Positions 17,642 to 28,400 of a stretch of 64,000 nucleotides of DNA are shown in pieces (the stretch's first letter is position 1; each line of letters opens with the position of its first letter). Where the stretch lies: contig JANUBW010000008.1 in the NCBI GenBank assembly GCA_024809215.1, positions 1-64,000 of the forward strand. Direction: 5' to 3'. This DNA is from Niastella sp. OAS944 (GTDB lineage Bacteria; Bacteroidota; Bacteroidia; Chitinophagales; Chitinophagaceae). Position numbers and translations under genes: made by a program. The notes below the pieces were generated by a model. It searched no databases, was not told the origin of the DNA, and saw only the letters and a list, made by a program, of their open reading frames with translations.

Positions 17642-18538
17642 ATGAATGAAATAATTAAACTGGAAACAGTTGCCCAATACAACGACATCCGCGGCATGAG
17701 CACCCTGCATCCATTAATAACCGTCCTCGATCTGCAACACGCCAAACCAATGCCCGAAGCACGGTTCAATTTCGGACTGTATGCCATTTATTTAAAACAA
17801 CTGGTTTGCGGGGAGTTAAAATATGGGCGTAGTAATTACGATTACCAGGAAGGTACGTTGGTGTTTGTGGCGCCGGGACAAGTGCTGGGTGTTGGCCGTA
17901 GAACTGAAACGGCGCAACCCTACGGTTGGGCATTGCTTTTTCATCCCGATCTTATAAAGGGTACCTCATTAGGTAAACATATTCATGAGTATTCTTTCTT
18001 TTCGTACGATGTAAATGAGGCCCTGCATTTATCAGAAAAAGAACGGCAGGTAGTGCTCGACCTGTTTAAACAAATTCAATTTGAGCTGGAACATCCTATA
18101 GATAAGCATAGCAAAACAGTGATAGCCTCCACGCTTGAATTGTTCCTGAACTATTGCAACCGGTATTACGACCGGCAGTTCATTACCCGCGATAATGCGC
18201 ATAAAGGCATCCTTCAAAAATTTGAAGCATTGCTGAACGATTATTTCAGCAGCGATAAACCACAAACAGATGGTTTACCCGCCGTTGCCTGGTGCGCCAG
18301 GGAATTGAATTTATCGGCCAACTATTTTGGCGATCTTATAAAAAAAGAAACCGGTAAAAGCGCCCAGGAATATATTCAATCGAAAGTCATTGATATGGCC
18401 AAGGAGCGAATATTTGATGCGGGCAAATCGGTAAGTGAAATAGCGTATGAACTTGGTTTTAAATATCCGCAACATTTTACCCGGCTGTTTAAACAAAAAA
18501 CAGGCTATACGCCTAATGAATACCGAACATTGAATTAA
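17642..18538 (+). CDS. AraC-family transcriptional regulator
   Basis: 298-aa regulator with a cupin-like N-terminal sensing domain (NFGLYAIYLKQLVCGELKYG, then EGTLVFVAPGQVLGV) and a C-terminal double helix-turn-helix (LNLSANYFGDLIKKETGKSAQEYI, then KSVSEIAYELGFKYPQHFTRLFKQKTGYTPNEYR). The ATG at 17642 is preferred over an upstream frame that would begin in the intergenic region. It is divergent from the aldo/keto reductase, the common arrangement for these pairs. The inducer is unknown. Confidence 0.92.
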   Translation: MNEIIKLETVAQYNDIRGMSTLHPLITVLDLQHAKPMPEARFNFGLYAIYLKQLVCGELKYGRSNYDYQEGTLVFVAPGQVLGVGRRTETAQPYGWALLFHPDLIKGTSLGKHIHEYSFFSYDVNEALHLSEKERQVVLDLFKQIQFELEHPIDKHSKTVIASTLELFLNYCNRYYDRQFITRDNAHKGILQKFEALLNDYFSSDKPQTDGLPAVAWCARELNLSANYFGDLIKKETGKSAQEYIQSKVIDMAKERIFDAGKSVSEIAYELGFKYPQHFTRLFKQKTGYTPNEYRTLN

Positions 18539-18578
18539 GAGCGGGTAAAAAAATCTACGTATCAGCCATCGATACCTT

Positions 18579-18610
18579 GCGCGGCAGCCCATACAGGCTG
18601 CCGCGCCTCA
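18579..18610 (+). terminator. rho-independent terminator
   Basis: Perfect 11-bp GC-rich stem GCGCGGCAGCC / GGCTGCCGCGC with a 6-nt loop; the following T run is short. It ends the AraC gene. The remaining 200 bp before the next gene contain only irregular TTAGCTTT-type repeats. Confidence 0.75.
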
Positions 18611-18816
18611 TTTTGGCAATGGTATTTAATTTGTAATTGTTCTTCCGCTTTAGCTTTGATGTTTGAGGTGAAAACTCAGGCGCTGGCGCTGGTGTATTTG
18701 CTTTTAGCTTTAGGCTTTCAGCTTTTAGCTGTACCTGAACTGCTTTTTACTATCCTTTCTATGATACCATCCCTTTGTGAAAAAGGTTTTCAACGGCAAA
18801 TAATTTATCCCTATAT

Positions 18817-20127
18817 ATGAAACTACTTTGTGTGAAATGTGTGTTGGCAGCTTTGTGGGTGATCATTATCTGCAGTCTGCTGGCAGGTTGTAGCAAGCTT
18901 AATGAATACAGTGGCAGCGGAAAACCGCAGGCGGGGCCGAAGGGTGCTGCCGATGACATGATCTATATTCAAACAAATAATTCAAACCAGACGCAAAACG
19001 GCGTACTTGCTTACCGGGTATATGCCACAGGTGAGGTGGAGTTGTTGCCAGGTAGTCCTTTTTTAACCGGCGGCCGGGGCATACCTACTTCGCCCAATGC
19101 CGGTTCTTTTAGTAGCGACCATGAAGTACGTCTCTCAAACGATAAGCGATTTTTGCTTACCGTTAATTCGGGTGATAATACCATTTCGGTTTTTAAGATA
19201 CATTCTGATGGCTCTTTATCATTGGCGCCAGGTTCGCCCATTTCTTCCAATGGCGAAACACCCGTAAGCATCGACCAATGGCAGCAATATGTAATTGTGC
19301 TTAATAAAAGCAATCATCCGGCTATACCTTCCTCTATGCCGCCCAATTATTCGGTATTTACATTAGATGGTAATGGAACTTTAACGCCGGTAAGTAAGTA
19401 TGATGTGCGCGAAGGTATTTCCCCGGGGCAGGTGCTCGTTTCGCGCAGCGGTGGTTTTGTATATGGCTCCAATACCTGGGGCTATAATTATACGCCGCCG
19501 GCTGTACGTATGAACCTGTTTTCAATTGGTAAAGATGGAGCGCTGAAAGCCGGTCCCGATGCGCCAACATTCGACCCCAATACACCTGGTGCATTGGGGA
19601 TGTACCAACCCAGTAAACAAAACGTATTGTACGTAGCTTTTCCGTTCAGCGAAAAGTTTAGTTTTTATGACATCAATACTTCCACAGGTGCACTCACCCA
19701 TGCAGGTGATGCTACGGCACGACCCGGCTGCAGCCGCTTTTGCAGCAATGTTAGTAATAACCGGTTGTTCACGGCCAATACCATGGAGAATTCGGTAAGT
19801 ATGTTCGATATCACCGATGTGCATGCGCCGCGTAAAACCGGCGACCTTACCTTAAAGCAGGGTGGCCCTACATACCCCGGTTATTTTGGTACTTATGTAA
19901 GCAGTCAGTGTGTGTCGCTGGCCGCCAGCACCAACAACCACTTACTGTATGTAGTATCACAGCATACCAATCCTGATACAACTACAGCCAATTATAATTA
20001 CCTGCATATGGTGCAGGTTGATGAGGGGGGATTGCAGGAGGAGAATGAGCCGGTGCAGTTGCCGGTGACTGCCAGTTATAGGCCAAGGGGTATAGCTGTG
20101 TTGCCTTTAAGCGAGTTGCCTCGTTAG
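18817..20127 (+). CDS. beta-propeller (lactonase-like) lipoprotein
   Basis: 436-aa lipoprotein; lipobox LLAGC with the lipid anchor on Cys25. The mature part is a propeller of the lactonase/YncE kind, with repeated blades such as NDKRFLLTVNSGDNTISVFKIHSDGSLSLAPGSP, NVSNNRLFTANTMENSVSMFDI and NNHLLYVVSQHT. Family members either hydrolyse lactones (6-phosphogluconolactonase type) or act as binding scaffolds; no catalytic residue set can be confirmed here. It stands alone, convergent with the next gene across a shared hairpin. Confidence 0.8.
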   Translation: MKLLCVKCVLAALWVIIICSLLAGCSKLNEYSGSGKPQAGPKGAADDMIYIQTNNSNQTQNGVLAYRVYATGEVELLPGSPFLTGGRGIPTSPNAGSFSSDHEVRLSNDKRFLLTVNSGDNTISVFKIHSDGSLSLAPGSPISSNGETPVSIDQWQQYVIVLNKSNHPAIPSSMPPNYSVFTLDGNGTLTPVSKYDVREGISPGQVLVSRSGGFVYGSNTWGYNYTPPAVRMNLFSIGKDGALKAGPDAPTFDPNTPGALGMYQPSKQNVLYVAFPFSEKFSFYDINTSTGALTHAGDATARPGCSRFCSNVSNNRLFTANTMENSVSMFDITDVHAPRKTGDLTLKQGGPTYPGYFGTYVSSQCVSLAASTNNHLLYVVSQHTNPDTTTANYNYLHMVQVDEGGLQEENEPVQLPVTASYRPRGIAVLPLSELPR

Positions 20128-20143
20128 TTGAAAAGTTGATAAG

Positions 20144-20207
20144 GGTGATAGAGTTGATAAAGGTAATACAGGGTTGTTCCTCTATCAACCATATCAACTC
20201 TATCACC
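20144..20207. terminator. bidirectional hairpin of GTTGA repeats
   Basis: Perfect 16-bp inverted repeat GGTGATAGAGTTGATA (20144-20159) / TATCAACTCTATCACC (20192-20207), between convergent genes. The outer flanks (GTTGAAAAG on the left, CTTTTCAAC on the right) extend the symmetry. It probably serves as terminator for both genes and uses the same GTTGA word as the repeat at 6707. Confidence 0.65.
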
Positions 20208-20248
20208 TTTTCAACCTGTTCCTTAACACCTCAAAGAGTAATTTTGAG

Positions 20249-21079
20249 CTAAAAGTAGCTATATATAGCTTCCAGCTTATTAGTATACCCCGGCATTCCC
20301 GGATAACTAATCATAGTATTTATCTTCTCTATCTTATAATCATTCACTGTAAAGATCTGCTCCTCAATTTTATCAACATACGAAGGTTCTGAACCGGTTC
20401 TTACAACCCTTGTAACTTTCGATGGAAGCTTATGTTGTTTTTGCAATTGCGTCATAATACCCAGGTTATAGATCACATAGTTTTCGTTCATGGTGGTCTC
20501 AATGTAATGGCAGGGTAAAAAACTTACAGGTGGTGAATAGGCATCGATGGTATGGGTGATCTCTGTATCGTCGTATTTAGTGATAACCTTTAGCAAATCA
20601 CCAGTACTGTTATATTCATACGTACTAAGCCATTTGGGTTTTATGCCGGCTTCGTTAATGGTACTGTATTGCAATGAGTCAATTCGTTTGGCGGCATTGT
20701 AATGAAAATCGAAACGGTACTCAGCGGGTATACTGCCATTACGCGGCAGGTTGCGCATTCTTATAGGCTTTCCTTCAGCGTCATATTCATAAACATTCTT
20801 GTACATAGAGCGGTCGTCGTACATTTCGGTAAAGGTTTTACCATTCCAGCCAAAGACAGTTCTGCCACCCACATTCTGAAATGTATAATCAATATGCTGC
20901 AGGTTGTTTTCATTGTTGTAAACAAACTCGCCTTTAAGGCCATTGCTCCAGGTAATGGCCTTTAGCTGGTATTGCGGTATATTTTCTTCGGGGTCTTTAG
21001 GCGGGTCGTTGTGTTTTTTGCAGGCGCATAATAAGGCCAGGCCAATAATAAGTAAACGGGAGAGTGCGTGTTTGGTCAT
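20249..21079 (-). CDS. lipoprotein, DUF4595-like
   Basis: 276-aa predicted lipoprotein with lipobox LCAC (Cys20), then a Pro/Glu-rich spacer and repeated Tyr-rich beta hairpins (GEFVYNNENNLQHIDY, NVYEYDAEGKPIRMRNL, STYEYNSTGDLLKVI) resembling RHS/YD-type repeats. This is the DUF4595-type architecture common in Bacteroidota envelopes; function unknown. It is related in layout, though not closely in sequence, to the lipoprotein at 6934-7842. A 106-bp gap separates it from the co-directional amidase gene upstream. Confidence 0.78.
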   Translation of the reverse strand: MTKHALSRLLIIGLALLCACKKHNDPPKDPEENIPQYQLKAITWSNGLKGEFVYNNENNLQHIDYTFQNVGGRTVFGWNGKTFTEMYDDRSMYKNVYEYDAEGKPIRMRNLPRNGSIPAEYRFDFHYNAAKRIDSLQYSTINEAGIKPKWLSTYEYNSTGDLLKVITKYDDTEITHTIDAYSPPVSFLPCHYIETTMNENYVIYNLGIMTQLQKQHKLPSKVTRVVRTGSEPSYVDKIEEQIFTVNDYKIEKINTMISYPGMPGYTNKLEAIYSYF

Positions 21080-21185
21080 AACGGTTGCTTTTCATCTTAT
21101 GACCGCAAATGTATAACCATCGTGGCTTTTGTGGGAGAGTGGAAGCTACAGTTCATACGTCATTTTCTACAGTTCATACACAAAG

Positions 21186-22826
21186 TCAATTTTTAAACTT
21201 ATCAGGATGCTGTTTATTATGGCTGGTAGCATCCTGAAAAGCTTTTGCAACGGCCAGTATAATGGCCTCATCGTACAAGTTGCCAATAAGGGTGATGCTG
21301 TTGGGCAGGTGTGTATCGGTGGTGAAGCCAATAGGCATTACCAGGGCCGGGTGACCGGTAAGGTTGGTAATGGCCATTTGATTATCTACAAAGGAAGGTG
21401 TTATAACTATATCATAGTTTTTCATAAAGGCGTTTACCTTTTCCATTAATACCGAGCGATGGCGGTTGGCATTGATATATTCAACGGCCGGTATAAAACG
21501 CGCCATGCGAAAGGTATTGGGCCAGAAGTTCTTGTCCTGCCGGCGAATAAGGTCATCGCGATTACTGCGGGTTAATTCATCAAAGGCCGCGGCCGATTCG
21601 GCGCTGATAATAATGCCTACCATATTATAGGTATAGATGGCCGAGTCGGGGAACTGCACTTCCTGCAGGTTGGCGCCCAGCTCCCGAAATGTTTTCAGCA
21701 CACTCCATTGCATACTTTGCAGCCCTAATTTGTTAAAGTAATTGCCGGCGTAAGCGATGCGCAGCTTTTTAAGCTCGGCCTTGCCGGTATAGTTAAAGGC
21801 GCGATCGATGGAACTGGCGTCGTTATCGTCGCGGCCTTTCATATAATAAAATACAATGGCGGCGTCTTCGGCACTGCGACAGATGGGGCCGGGTTTATCG
21901 AGGCTCCAGGCAAGCGTCATACCGCCGGCGCGACTAACGGAGCCAAAGGTAGGGCGCAGTCCGGTAGCGCCACAGCGATGCGCAGGAGTTATGATGGAGC
22001 CCCAGGTTTCGGTACCAATGGCATAAGGAACTAAACCGGCTGCAGTAGCAGCACCAGACCCTGCGCTGGAGCCACCGGCACCACGGGTAAGGTCCCAGGG
22101 GTTGCGGGTGCGGCCGCCAAACCACAGGTCCATATTGGCCAGCTCGCCCAATGTAAGCTTTGCCACCAGTATGGCGCCCGCTTTTTTAAGTTGCGTGTAC
22201 ACGAAAGCATCTTCATCAATAACCTGGTCTTTATACGGCACCGAGCCCCAGGTGGTTTTATATCCTTTAACGGCGAAGAGGTCTTTAATGCCATAAGGAA
22301 TGCCATGGAGCGGGCTGCGCCACTGGCCTTTGCTTATTTCAGCGTCGGCTTGTTTCGCCTGTGCTAAAGCCAGTTCTTCGGTTATGGTGATCACACATTC
22401 CAGGGTGTCGCCCCATTTCTTTAAGCGATCGAGGAAGAACTTCGTGAGTTCAACCGAGCTTATCTTTTTATTTTTTATTAAAGAGGCCAGTTGCGGAATG
22501 GAATAAAAAGCCAGTTCATTGCGGTTGGCAGGGAGGGTAACGTTAGTGGGGATGTTCCAGTGAACGGGTAACTGTTTGGTTGGTATTGTAAAACCCGGTG
22601 GCGCAGGGTGAAACGCAAAAGGGTAGGAGAGGCCGTTGGGGGTAGGTTGTTGATGCAGTTTATCATACTCCTGTTTATACGTGTTAAGCCAGCCGGTCAT
22701 GCTGTCTTTCTCTGCATCGGTAAAATTGATGCCGATCAATTTTTGTGCGTGGCTTACGGTAGCAGTGTCAATTTGCGCGGTGGCGCTAATGCCTGAATGT
22801 ACAAGTATAATCAACAAATATCTCAT
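21186..22826 (-). CDS. secreted amidase (amidase signature family)
   Basis: 546-aa amidase with an N-terminal signal peptide (MRYLLIILVHSGISATAQ). The Ser-cisSer-Lys triad is in place: Lys181 (YGIKDLF), Ser253 (GAGGSSAGSG) and nucleophile Ser277 (GTETWGSIITPA). Spacing from Lys to Ser matches the family. The central Trp in GTETWGS replaces the usual Gly and marks a subgroup. It hydrolyses amide bonds, probably in the periplasm; the substrate is not evident. No operon partner. Confidence 0.9.
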   Translation of the reverse strand: MRYLLIILVHSGISATAQIDTATVSHAQKLIGINFTDAEKDSMTGWLNTYKQEYDKLHQQPTPNGLSYPFAFHPAPPGFTIPTKQLPVHWNIPTNVTLPANRNELAFYSIPQLASLIKNKKISSVELTKFFLDRLKKWGDTLECVITITEELALAQAKQADAEISKGQWRSPLHGIPYGIKDLFAVKGYKTTWGSVPYKDQVIDEDAFVYTQLKKAGAILVAKLTLGELANMDLWFGGRTRNPWDLTRGAGGSSAGSGAATAAGLVPYAIGTETWGSIITPAHRCGATGLRPTFGSVSRAGGMTLAWSLDKPGPICRSAEDAAIVFYYMKGRDDNDASSIDRAFNYTGKAELKKLRIAYAGNYFNKLGLQSMQWSVLKTFRELGANLQEVQFPDSAIYTYNMVGIIISAESAAAFDELTRSNRDDLIRRQDKNFWPNTFRMARFIPAVEYINANRHRSVLMEKVNAFMKNYDIVITPSFVDNQMAITNLTGHPALVMPIGFTTDTHLPNSITLIGNLYDEAIILAVAKAFQDATSHNKQHPDKFKN

Positions 22827-23268
22827 AGGTTAGTTATGGTTATGGTGAATGAATGTGAGCTATAGTACAATTTAGTGAGTGTTTTGCACATAAGTATTAG
22901 AGTTCAACAATATTGATGCACTGTAATGCTAAAGTGCAATTGATTTTGATCAACTTATATAAATAATCGTATATAAATTAAAGCAATGCTGTAGTTTTGC
23001 CCAATACTTGGAAAACACCTACATCTGAAAGCTTTGTCCCATCTGGATACTCCGGATTCTTCTTTTTGAAAAACTCAACTAAATGTACCTCTTTACTGCA
23101 AGTATGATAAATACTTAAAGGCGATCGATTGTACTATTAGATGGTAAATTTTGTTCATGGTTAATTATAAATTGGCGTTAGTGTTCATTTAATCACATCC
23201 TTATTCTTTACCTTATTTTAAAACATTAGTAGCACCTGTTGCAGAAGATGCGGCGGGAAGGAATTCGT
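22827..23268. other. divergent intergenic region before the sigma gene
   Basis: 442 bp between the amidase and the ECF sigma gene. One TAGTTTTG word (22991-22998) fits the -7 consensus, but I see no clear -33 partner. A frame beginning with TTG at 23239 could lengthen the sigma factor by ten residues, but the family starts at the ATG at 23269. No small gene is visible. Confidence 0.4.
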
Positions 23269-23862
23269 ATGAACATTGAGATCCTAAACAGTAAGGAGAT
23301 TAGCGATTTTAAACAGGGGGATGAAAGAATCTTTAAAAAGGTTTTTGATCATTATTATCCTGCCTTGTTGCTATTCGTTGCCAAACTTACGGGCAGCCGC
23401 GAGGAGGCGGAGGATATCTCATTAAGGGCATTTCAGGCCCTGTTCAATCGTTGTCATGCGTTTGAGACGGAGATCAACATGAAGGCGTTTCTGTATATCT
23501 GTGGCCGTAATTCGAGTTTGAATTATATAAAGTCTGAGCAGCATAAGCGGGAACAGTTGCGTCAATTTGCCACCCGCATGGCAGATGATACGTTACTTGA
23601 GTTTGAGTTTGGTATAAAGCAGGGCGTTGTTGCGGCTATATATAATGCCATTGAGGAGTTGCCCGAAGAGTGCCGCAAGGTGTTTAAGAAGTTATACTTT
23701 GAAGAAAAGGCGCCGGCTGAAATTGCGGAAGAACTACATTTAAAAGTAAGTACCGTATACAACCAGAAAAGCCGCGCGCTTAATGCATTACGAATGAAGT
23801 TTTCAGAAAACGCCATGGTGGTGTTTTGGTTGTTGCTTCCCTTTTCTCATTCCATGCATTAA
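23269..23862 (+). CDS. ECF RNA polymerase sigma factor (FecI-like), locus A
   Basis: 197-aa ECF sigma factor. Region 2 (FKKVFDHYYPALLLFVAKLTGSREEAEDI...AFLYICGRNSSLNYIKS) and region 4 (AIEELPEECRKVFKKLYFEEKAPAEIAEELHLKVSTVYNQKSRALNALR) are complete. A short hydrophobic tail (MVVFWLLLPF) at the C-terminus is typical of the Bacteroidota SusC/D-associated group. The ATG at 23269 has GGAA upstream. It is followed by the FecR-type anti-sigma and the SusC/D pair, so it should drive this locus when the receptor senses its ligand. The sigma at 46345 is a paralogue. Confidence 0.92.
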   Translation: MNIEILNSKEISDFKQGDERIFKKVFDHYYPALLLFVAKLTGSREEAEDISLRAFQALFNRCHAFETEINMKAFLYICGRNSSLNYIKSEQHKREQLRQFATRMADDTLLEFEFGIKQGVVAAIYNAIEELPEECRKVFKKLYFEEKAPAEIAEELHLKVSTVYNQKSRALNALRMKFSENAMVVFWLLLPFSHSMH

Positions 23863-23982
23863 AATATTTCATAAATATTCTTCCTTTCTTGTAGAGACTA
23901 CCCAAAAACCATTGTTTTTATGTTATGTAAATGTTATTTAATTATTACCGAAAGGTATTAATAAATACAAACCATTAACCGA

Positions 23983-25185
23983 GTGCAGCAATACGATAAA
24001 ATAGCAGCGTTGTTGATCAAGCGATTCACCAGGGAGGAATTGACTTCCGAAGAATTGGCTTACCTGGAAGACTGGATACAGCAGAATGATAAGTACCGGG
24101 AGTACATTATTGATTTCAATGATCCGGTTTGGGTGGCTGAGCAATTGCGACTGTATGGCGAACAAAAGGATCTTGACCTAAAGAAAGCCTGGGAAAAAAT
24201 GGAAGCGATGGGGTGGGAACGTATCCAGGCGGCAAGGATCATAAGGATGAGGCGCGTGGTAAAGTATGTAATAGGTGCAGCTGCCGTGTTCTTGTTTTTG
24301 TTGATAGGCACTTATTTAATACGAAAACCAAAACAACCCGAAGTACCATTAATAGTAAAAGATGCGAAACAGGATGCAAAGCCTACAACCCAAAAGGCTA
24401 TCCTTACATTGGATAATGGACAAACAATCGTGCTTGACAGTTTACAAAACGGGTTGTTAGCTACGCAGGGAAGTACCCAGGTGTTGCGCGATAAAAATGG
24501 GGTGCTTAGGTATAGCCATGAAAAAAACAACCATCAACAACTGATCTATAATAAGGTAACGGTGCCCAAGGGTGGGGATGTTGTTTATCTACAATTGAGT
24601 GAAGGAACCAAGGTGTGGCTGAATGCCGAGAGTTCGATCAGGTACCCGGTAGCATTTAGTGAAGATGAACGAAAAGTGGAAATAACCGGCGAAGCTTACT
24701 TTGAGGTAACAAAGTCGCAGACCAAAAAATTCATCGTAGGTAAAGGAAGTATGAATGTGATGGTGTTGGGTACCAAATTCAATGTGAATACTTACGATAA
24801 TGAAGACAATATTAAAGTAACCTTGCTTGAAGGAAGTGTAAAAGTACAAACAGCCCAATCAGAACGAACCATCAAACCCGGAGAACAAGCTGTGGTGAAA
24901 AATACAAGCGTTGATGTGATCACAGATATTGATGTGGGAATGGTAATGGCGTGGAAGGCGGGAAAGTTCGTTTTTAATAACACCAATATTCAGCTGATCA
25001 TGCGCCAAATGGAGCGGTGGTATGATCTTGAAAAGACCGAGTTTAAAAGTAACAGTGTTAAAGAATTAGCATTTAACGGCGCGATATCGCGGTATAATTA
25101 TGCCTCAAAAGTGTTGGAGTTGTTAGAAGAAGCGGGATCGATACATTTCACCATTCAGGGAAAAAAAGTGATCTTATCCAAATAA
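23983..25185 (+). CDS. FecR-type anti-sigma factor, locus A
   Basis: 400-aa inner-membrane anti-sigma. A cytosolic N-terminus (about 85 aa) is followed by one membrane segment (VIGAAAVFLFLLIGTYL), a periplasmic FecR domain (VPKGGDVVYLQLSEGTKVWLNAESSIRYPVAFSEDERKVEITGEAYFEV) and a C-terminal DUF4974 domain (MRQMERWYDLEK...). It binds the ECF sigma and releases it when the STN domain of the SusC partner signals. The start is GTG; the preceding block CAAACCATTAACCGA is identical at the second anti-sigma gene, which also starts with GTG, supporting the choice. Confidence 0.93.
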   Translation: MQQYDKIAALLIKRFTREELTSEELAYLEDWIQQNDKYREYIIDFNDPVWVAEQLRLYGEQKDLDLKKAWEKMEAMGWERIQAARIIRMRRVVKYVIGAAAVFLFLLIGTYLIRKPKQPEVPLIVKDAKQDAKPTTQKAILTLDNGQTIVLDSLQNGLLATQGSTQVLRDKNGVLRYSHEKNNHQQLIYNKVTVPKGGDVVYLQLSEGTKVWLNAESSIRYPVAFSEDERKVEITGEAYFEVTKSQTKKFIVGKGSMNVMVLGTKFNVNTYDNEDNIKVTLLEGSVKVQTAQSERTIKPGEQAVVKNTSVDVITDIDVGMVMAWKAGKFVFNNTNIQLIMRQMERWYDLEKTEFKSNSVKELAFNGAISRYNYASKVLELLEEAGSIHFTIQGKKVILSK

Positions 25186-25313
25186 GTAAGATATAGAACC
25201 TAAGCATAAACTTCCTTATCATATTCCCCCGGAGACTCCGGGCGAGGCTGCCTATTTATACATCTACCATTATCATTAGCCTTACTGTTGTTCCAAATTG
25301 CTTATGACGAAAA

Positions 25314-25341
25314 AGCCGGTAGTGCGCGAACACTCCCGGCT
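25314..25341 (+). promoter_or_regulatory. leader hairpin 60 nt before susC (locus A)
   Basis: AGCCGG-t-AGTG, loop CGCGAA, CACT-c-CCGGCT form a two-part stem. A matching hairpin with changed but compensating inner bases lies exactly 60 nt before the second susC at 50071-50099, and the last bases before the two start codons also agree (TTAAC, then CAAA near GTATG). This points to a conserved mRNA leader structure. Confidence 0.65.
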
Positions 25342-25401
25342 GAAGCTAACCATTCTGAAGCCATCGGCCTCTTATTTAGTTAACATTTACAACCCAAATG
25401 T

Positions 25402-28400
25402 ATGCAAATTATCGTTTGCAAGCGCTGGCATTTATTGCATTCCAGCAGCAGTAAAGCCGTGCAACCAAAACTAACAACCGGCGCCGCCAACACCGGTGCC
25501 CTGGTTCAAAAGGCACTCAGGATTATGAAACTAATTGCATTCCTCATTTTGGCCACCTGCCTGCAGGTGAATGCCACCGATGGCTTCGGGCAAAAGGTTA
25601 CGCTCAGTGAACGGGAGGTTCATATTGAGAAGATTTTTACCGAGATAAAGAAGCAGACGGGCTTCAATTTTTTGTATACTTCAAACATACTTGCCAACAC
25701 ACATCGGGTGACGGTGGATGTTACTAATGCTTTGATGACTGAGGTATTGGATATGGTGGTGGCTGGGCAGGGGTTGGAGTATAGGGTGAAGGGAGATGAT
25801 AAGCTTATTATCATAAAACAGAAGCAATATATAAAAGCGATTGCCGGGATTCAAGAGCTTAAAAGCGGACCTATTGATGTAAGTGGTAGTGTTACTGATA
25901 ATGAGGGTAGGCCATTGCCTGGTGCAAATGTTAAGGTTCGGGGAAGCAATGTCGGCGTGGTAACAGATAAGGATGGACGGTTTTATTTAAAAGATATACC
26001 TGAGAACTCGGTGTTAGAAATAAGCTACGTAGGTCATGATATAAAAACATTTACTGTGCGAAGTTCGGGTATTGTGAACATCGCGTTGGAACAGAAGTTG
26101 TCGATGATGGATGAAACGGTTGTGATTGGATATGGAACAACTACCAATCGATTAAAAACAGGGAATGTAGGAGTGGTGAAGGCGGAAGATATAGCTAAGC
26201 AGCCGGTGAATAACCCATTGCTCGCTTTACAAGGACGAGTGCCCGGCCTGTTTATAACTCAGGCGAATGGATTGCCCGGTTCTGGAGTACAGGTCACCAT
26301 ACAAGGAAAGAACAGTCTTAATCGTGGAAGTGATCCATTTTATGTAATTGATGGAGTCCCTTATACTTCACTTTTATTAGCCAATTATGGATCTGTATTA
26401 GGTAACTCTGCTGCACATGGTTCAGCACAAACTACGAGCGGGAATCCGCTAAGTTTCTTAAATCCTGCAGACATTGAAAGTATATCGATTTTGAAAGATG
26501 CAGACGCGACTGCTATATATGGTTCCCGTGGTGCCAATGGAGTTATCCTCATTACTACAAAAAAAGGAAAATCAGGTCAGACTAGAATTGATATAAATAT
26601 GCAAACCGGTTGGGGAAAGGTAGCGCGTAAACTTGATTTACTTGATACACATCAATACCAGGAAATGCGTAGGGAGGCCAAACGAAATGATAACGCTGCA
26701 ATTACTGATGCTGATTATGATATAAACGGTTTTTGGGATACGACTAGGTATACTGACTGGCAAAAAGAATTAATCGGTAATGCATCCCATTATACTGACG
26801 TTAATGGAACGGTCTCAGGTGGGAACATAAATACGCAGGTATTAGTAGGTGTAGGCTATCATAGAGAAACTACGGTATTCCCTGGTGATCTTTCCGACCA
26901 AAAAGGTTCCGTACACTTTAGTATAAACAATGTTTCTACTAATCAAAAATTTCGTTTGCTATTAACAGGCAGTTACCTCGAAGACAATAATCGAATCATT
27001 TCAAGGGATCTTACAGAAGATGCCATAAAGTTAGCCCCCAATGCCCCCAACATATACACCGAAGATGGTTTGCTCAATTGGATGCCTAATGCTAGTGGAG
27101 TTTCCAGTTGGACAAATCCGTTGGCTTATTTAAATAACAGGTACAAAAATAAAACAAAAAATCTTGTAGGTAATGCTGTTGTGAGTTATAAAATCATTCC
27201 AGATTTGGAGATTAAAAGTAGCTTTGGTTATACCAATTTGCAAGCTAATGAAATTGTAACTTACCCTTTGGTTTCCTCAGCTCCAGAAGATAGAATAACA
27301 ACTATTCGAAGTGCTCTTTATTCAAATAATAATATTAGTTCCTGGATTATCGAACCGCAGGTTAGTTATAAAACAAAGTTTGGTAAAAACCAATTAGAGG
27401 TTTTAATAGGGACTACTATTCAGCAAAACATTAGTAATGGTTTAAGGCTTAGAGGAGAGACATATAATAGCGATGTTGTACTGGATGATGTTAGATCTGC
27501 AGCTAAAGTCGTTATTGATGGTACCGTAAATTCGGTCTATAAATATAATGCCTTGTTTTCCAGGTTAACTTACAATCTGATTGATAAATATATAATTAAT
27601 TTGACACTAAGACGTGATGGCAGCAGTCGTTTTGGTCCGGGAAATCAATTTCACAACTTTGGAGCAGCCGGTATCGGTTGGATCTTCTCTAAGGAAAGAT
27701 TTATTCAAAACGAACTTCCTTTTATTAGTTTTGGCAAATTAACTGCAAGCTATGGCAGTACTGGTAATGATCAAATTGGCGATTATCAGTTTATGTCGCT
27801 TTATTCATCATCTTCCGATGGCGTTCCTTACCAGGGGGTGAATGGCATGCTGGCAGGGGGCCTACCTAATGCTTTATTGCAATGGGAAGAAACAAAAAAA
27901 CTTAATTTAGGATTAAATGTAGGCCTCTTTAAGGAAAGGGTAATTCTCGCAGCCAACTATTTTCAAAATAGGTCTAGTAATCAATTGCTCAATTATAATC
28001 TTCCAATTCAAACAGGGTTTGGTAGTATATTCAGAAATCTTCCTGCAACAGTACAAAATTCCGGTTGGGAATTTACGCTTAGCACATCAAATATTAATAC
28101 AAAAGACTTTTCATGGTCTTGTGATTTTAATCTTACGGTACCTAAGAACCAATTACTCAAATTTAATAACATCGAAAACTCTGGTTATAATAACACATAT
28201 TTTGTTGGTAAATCAATAACTCTTACTAAAGTTAATTCGTGGGCAGGGGTTAATCCCTCAACCGGCACATATCAATTTTTAGATAACGAAGGGAAACTTA
28301 CTTCATCACCTAATAGTTCAAAGGATCGAACAGTGTTGATCAATAATTCACCAATCCTTTATGGAGGAATTCATAACAACATCAGGTATAAAAGATTTGA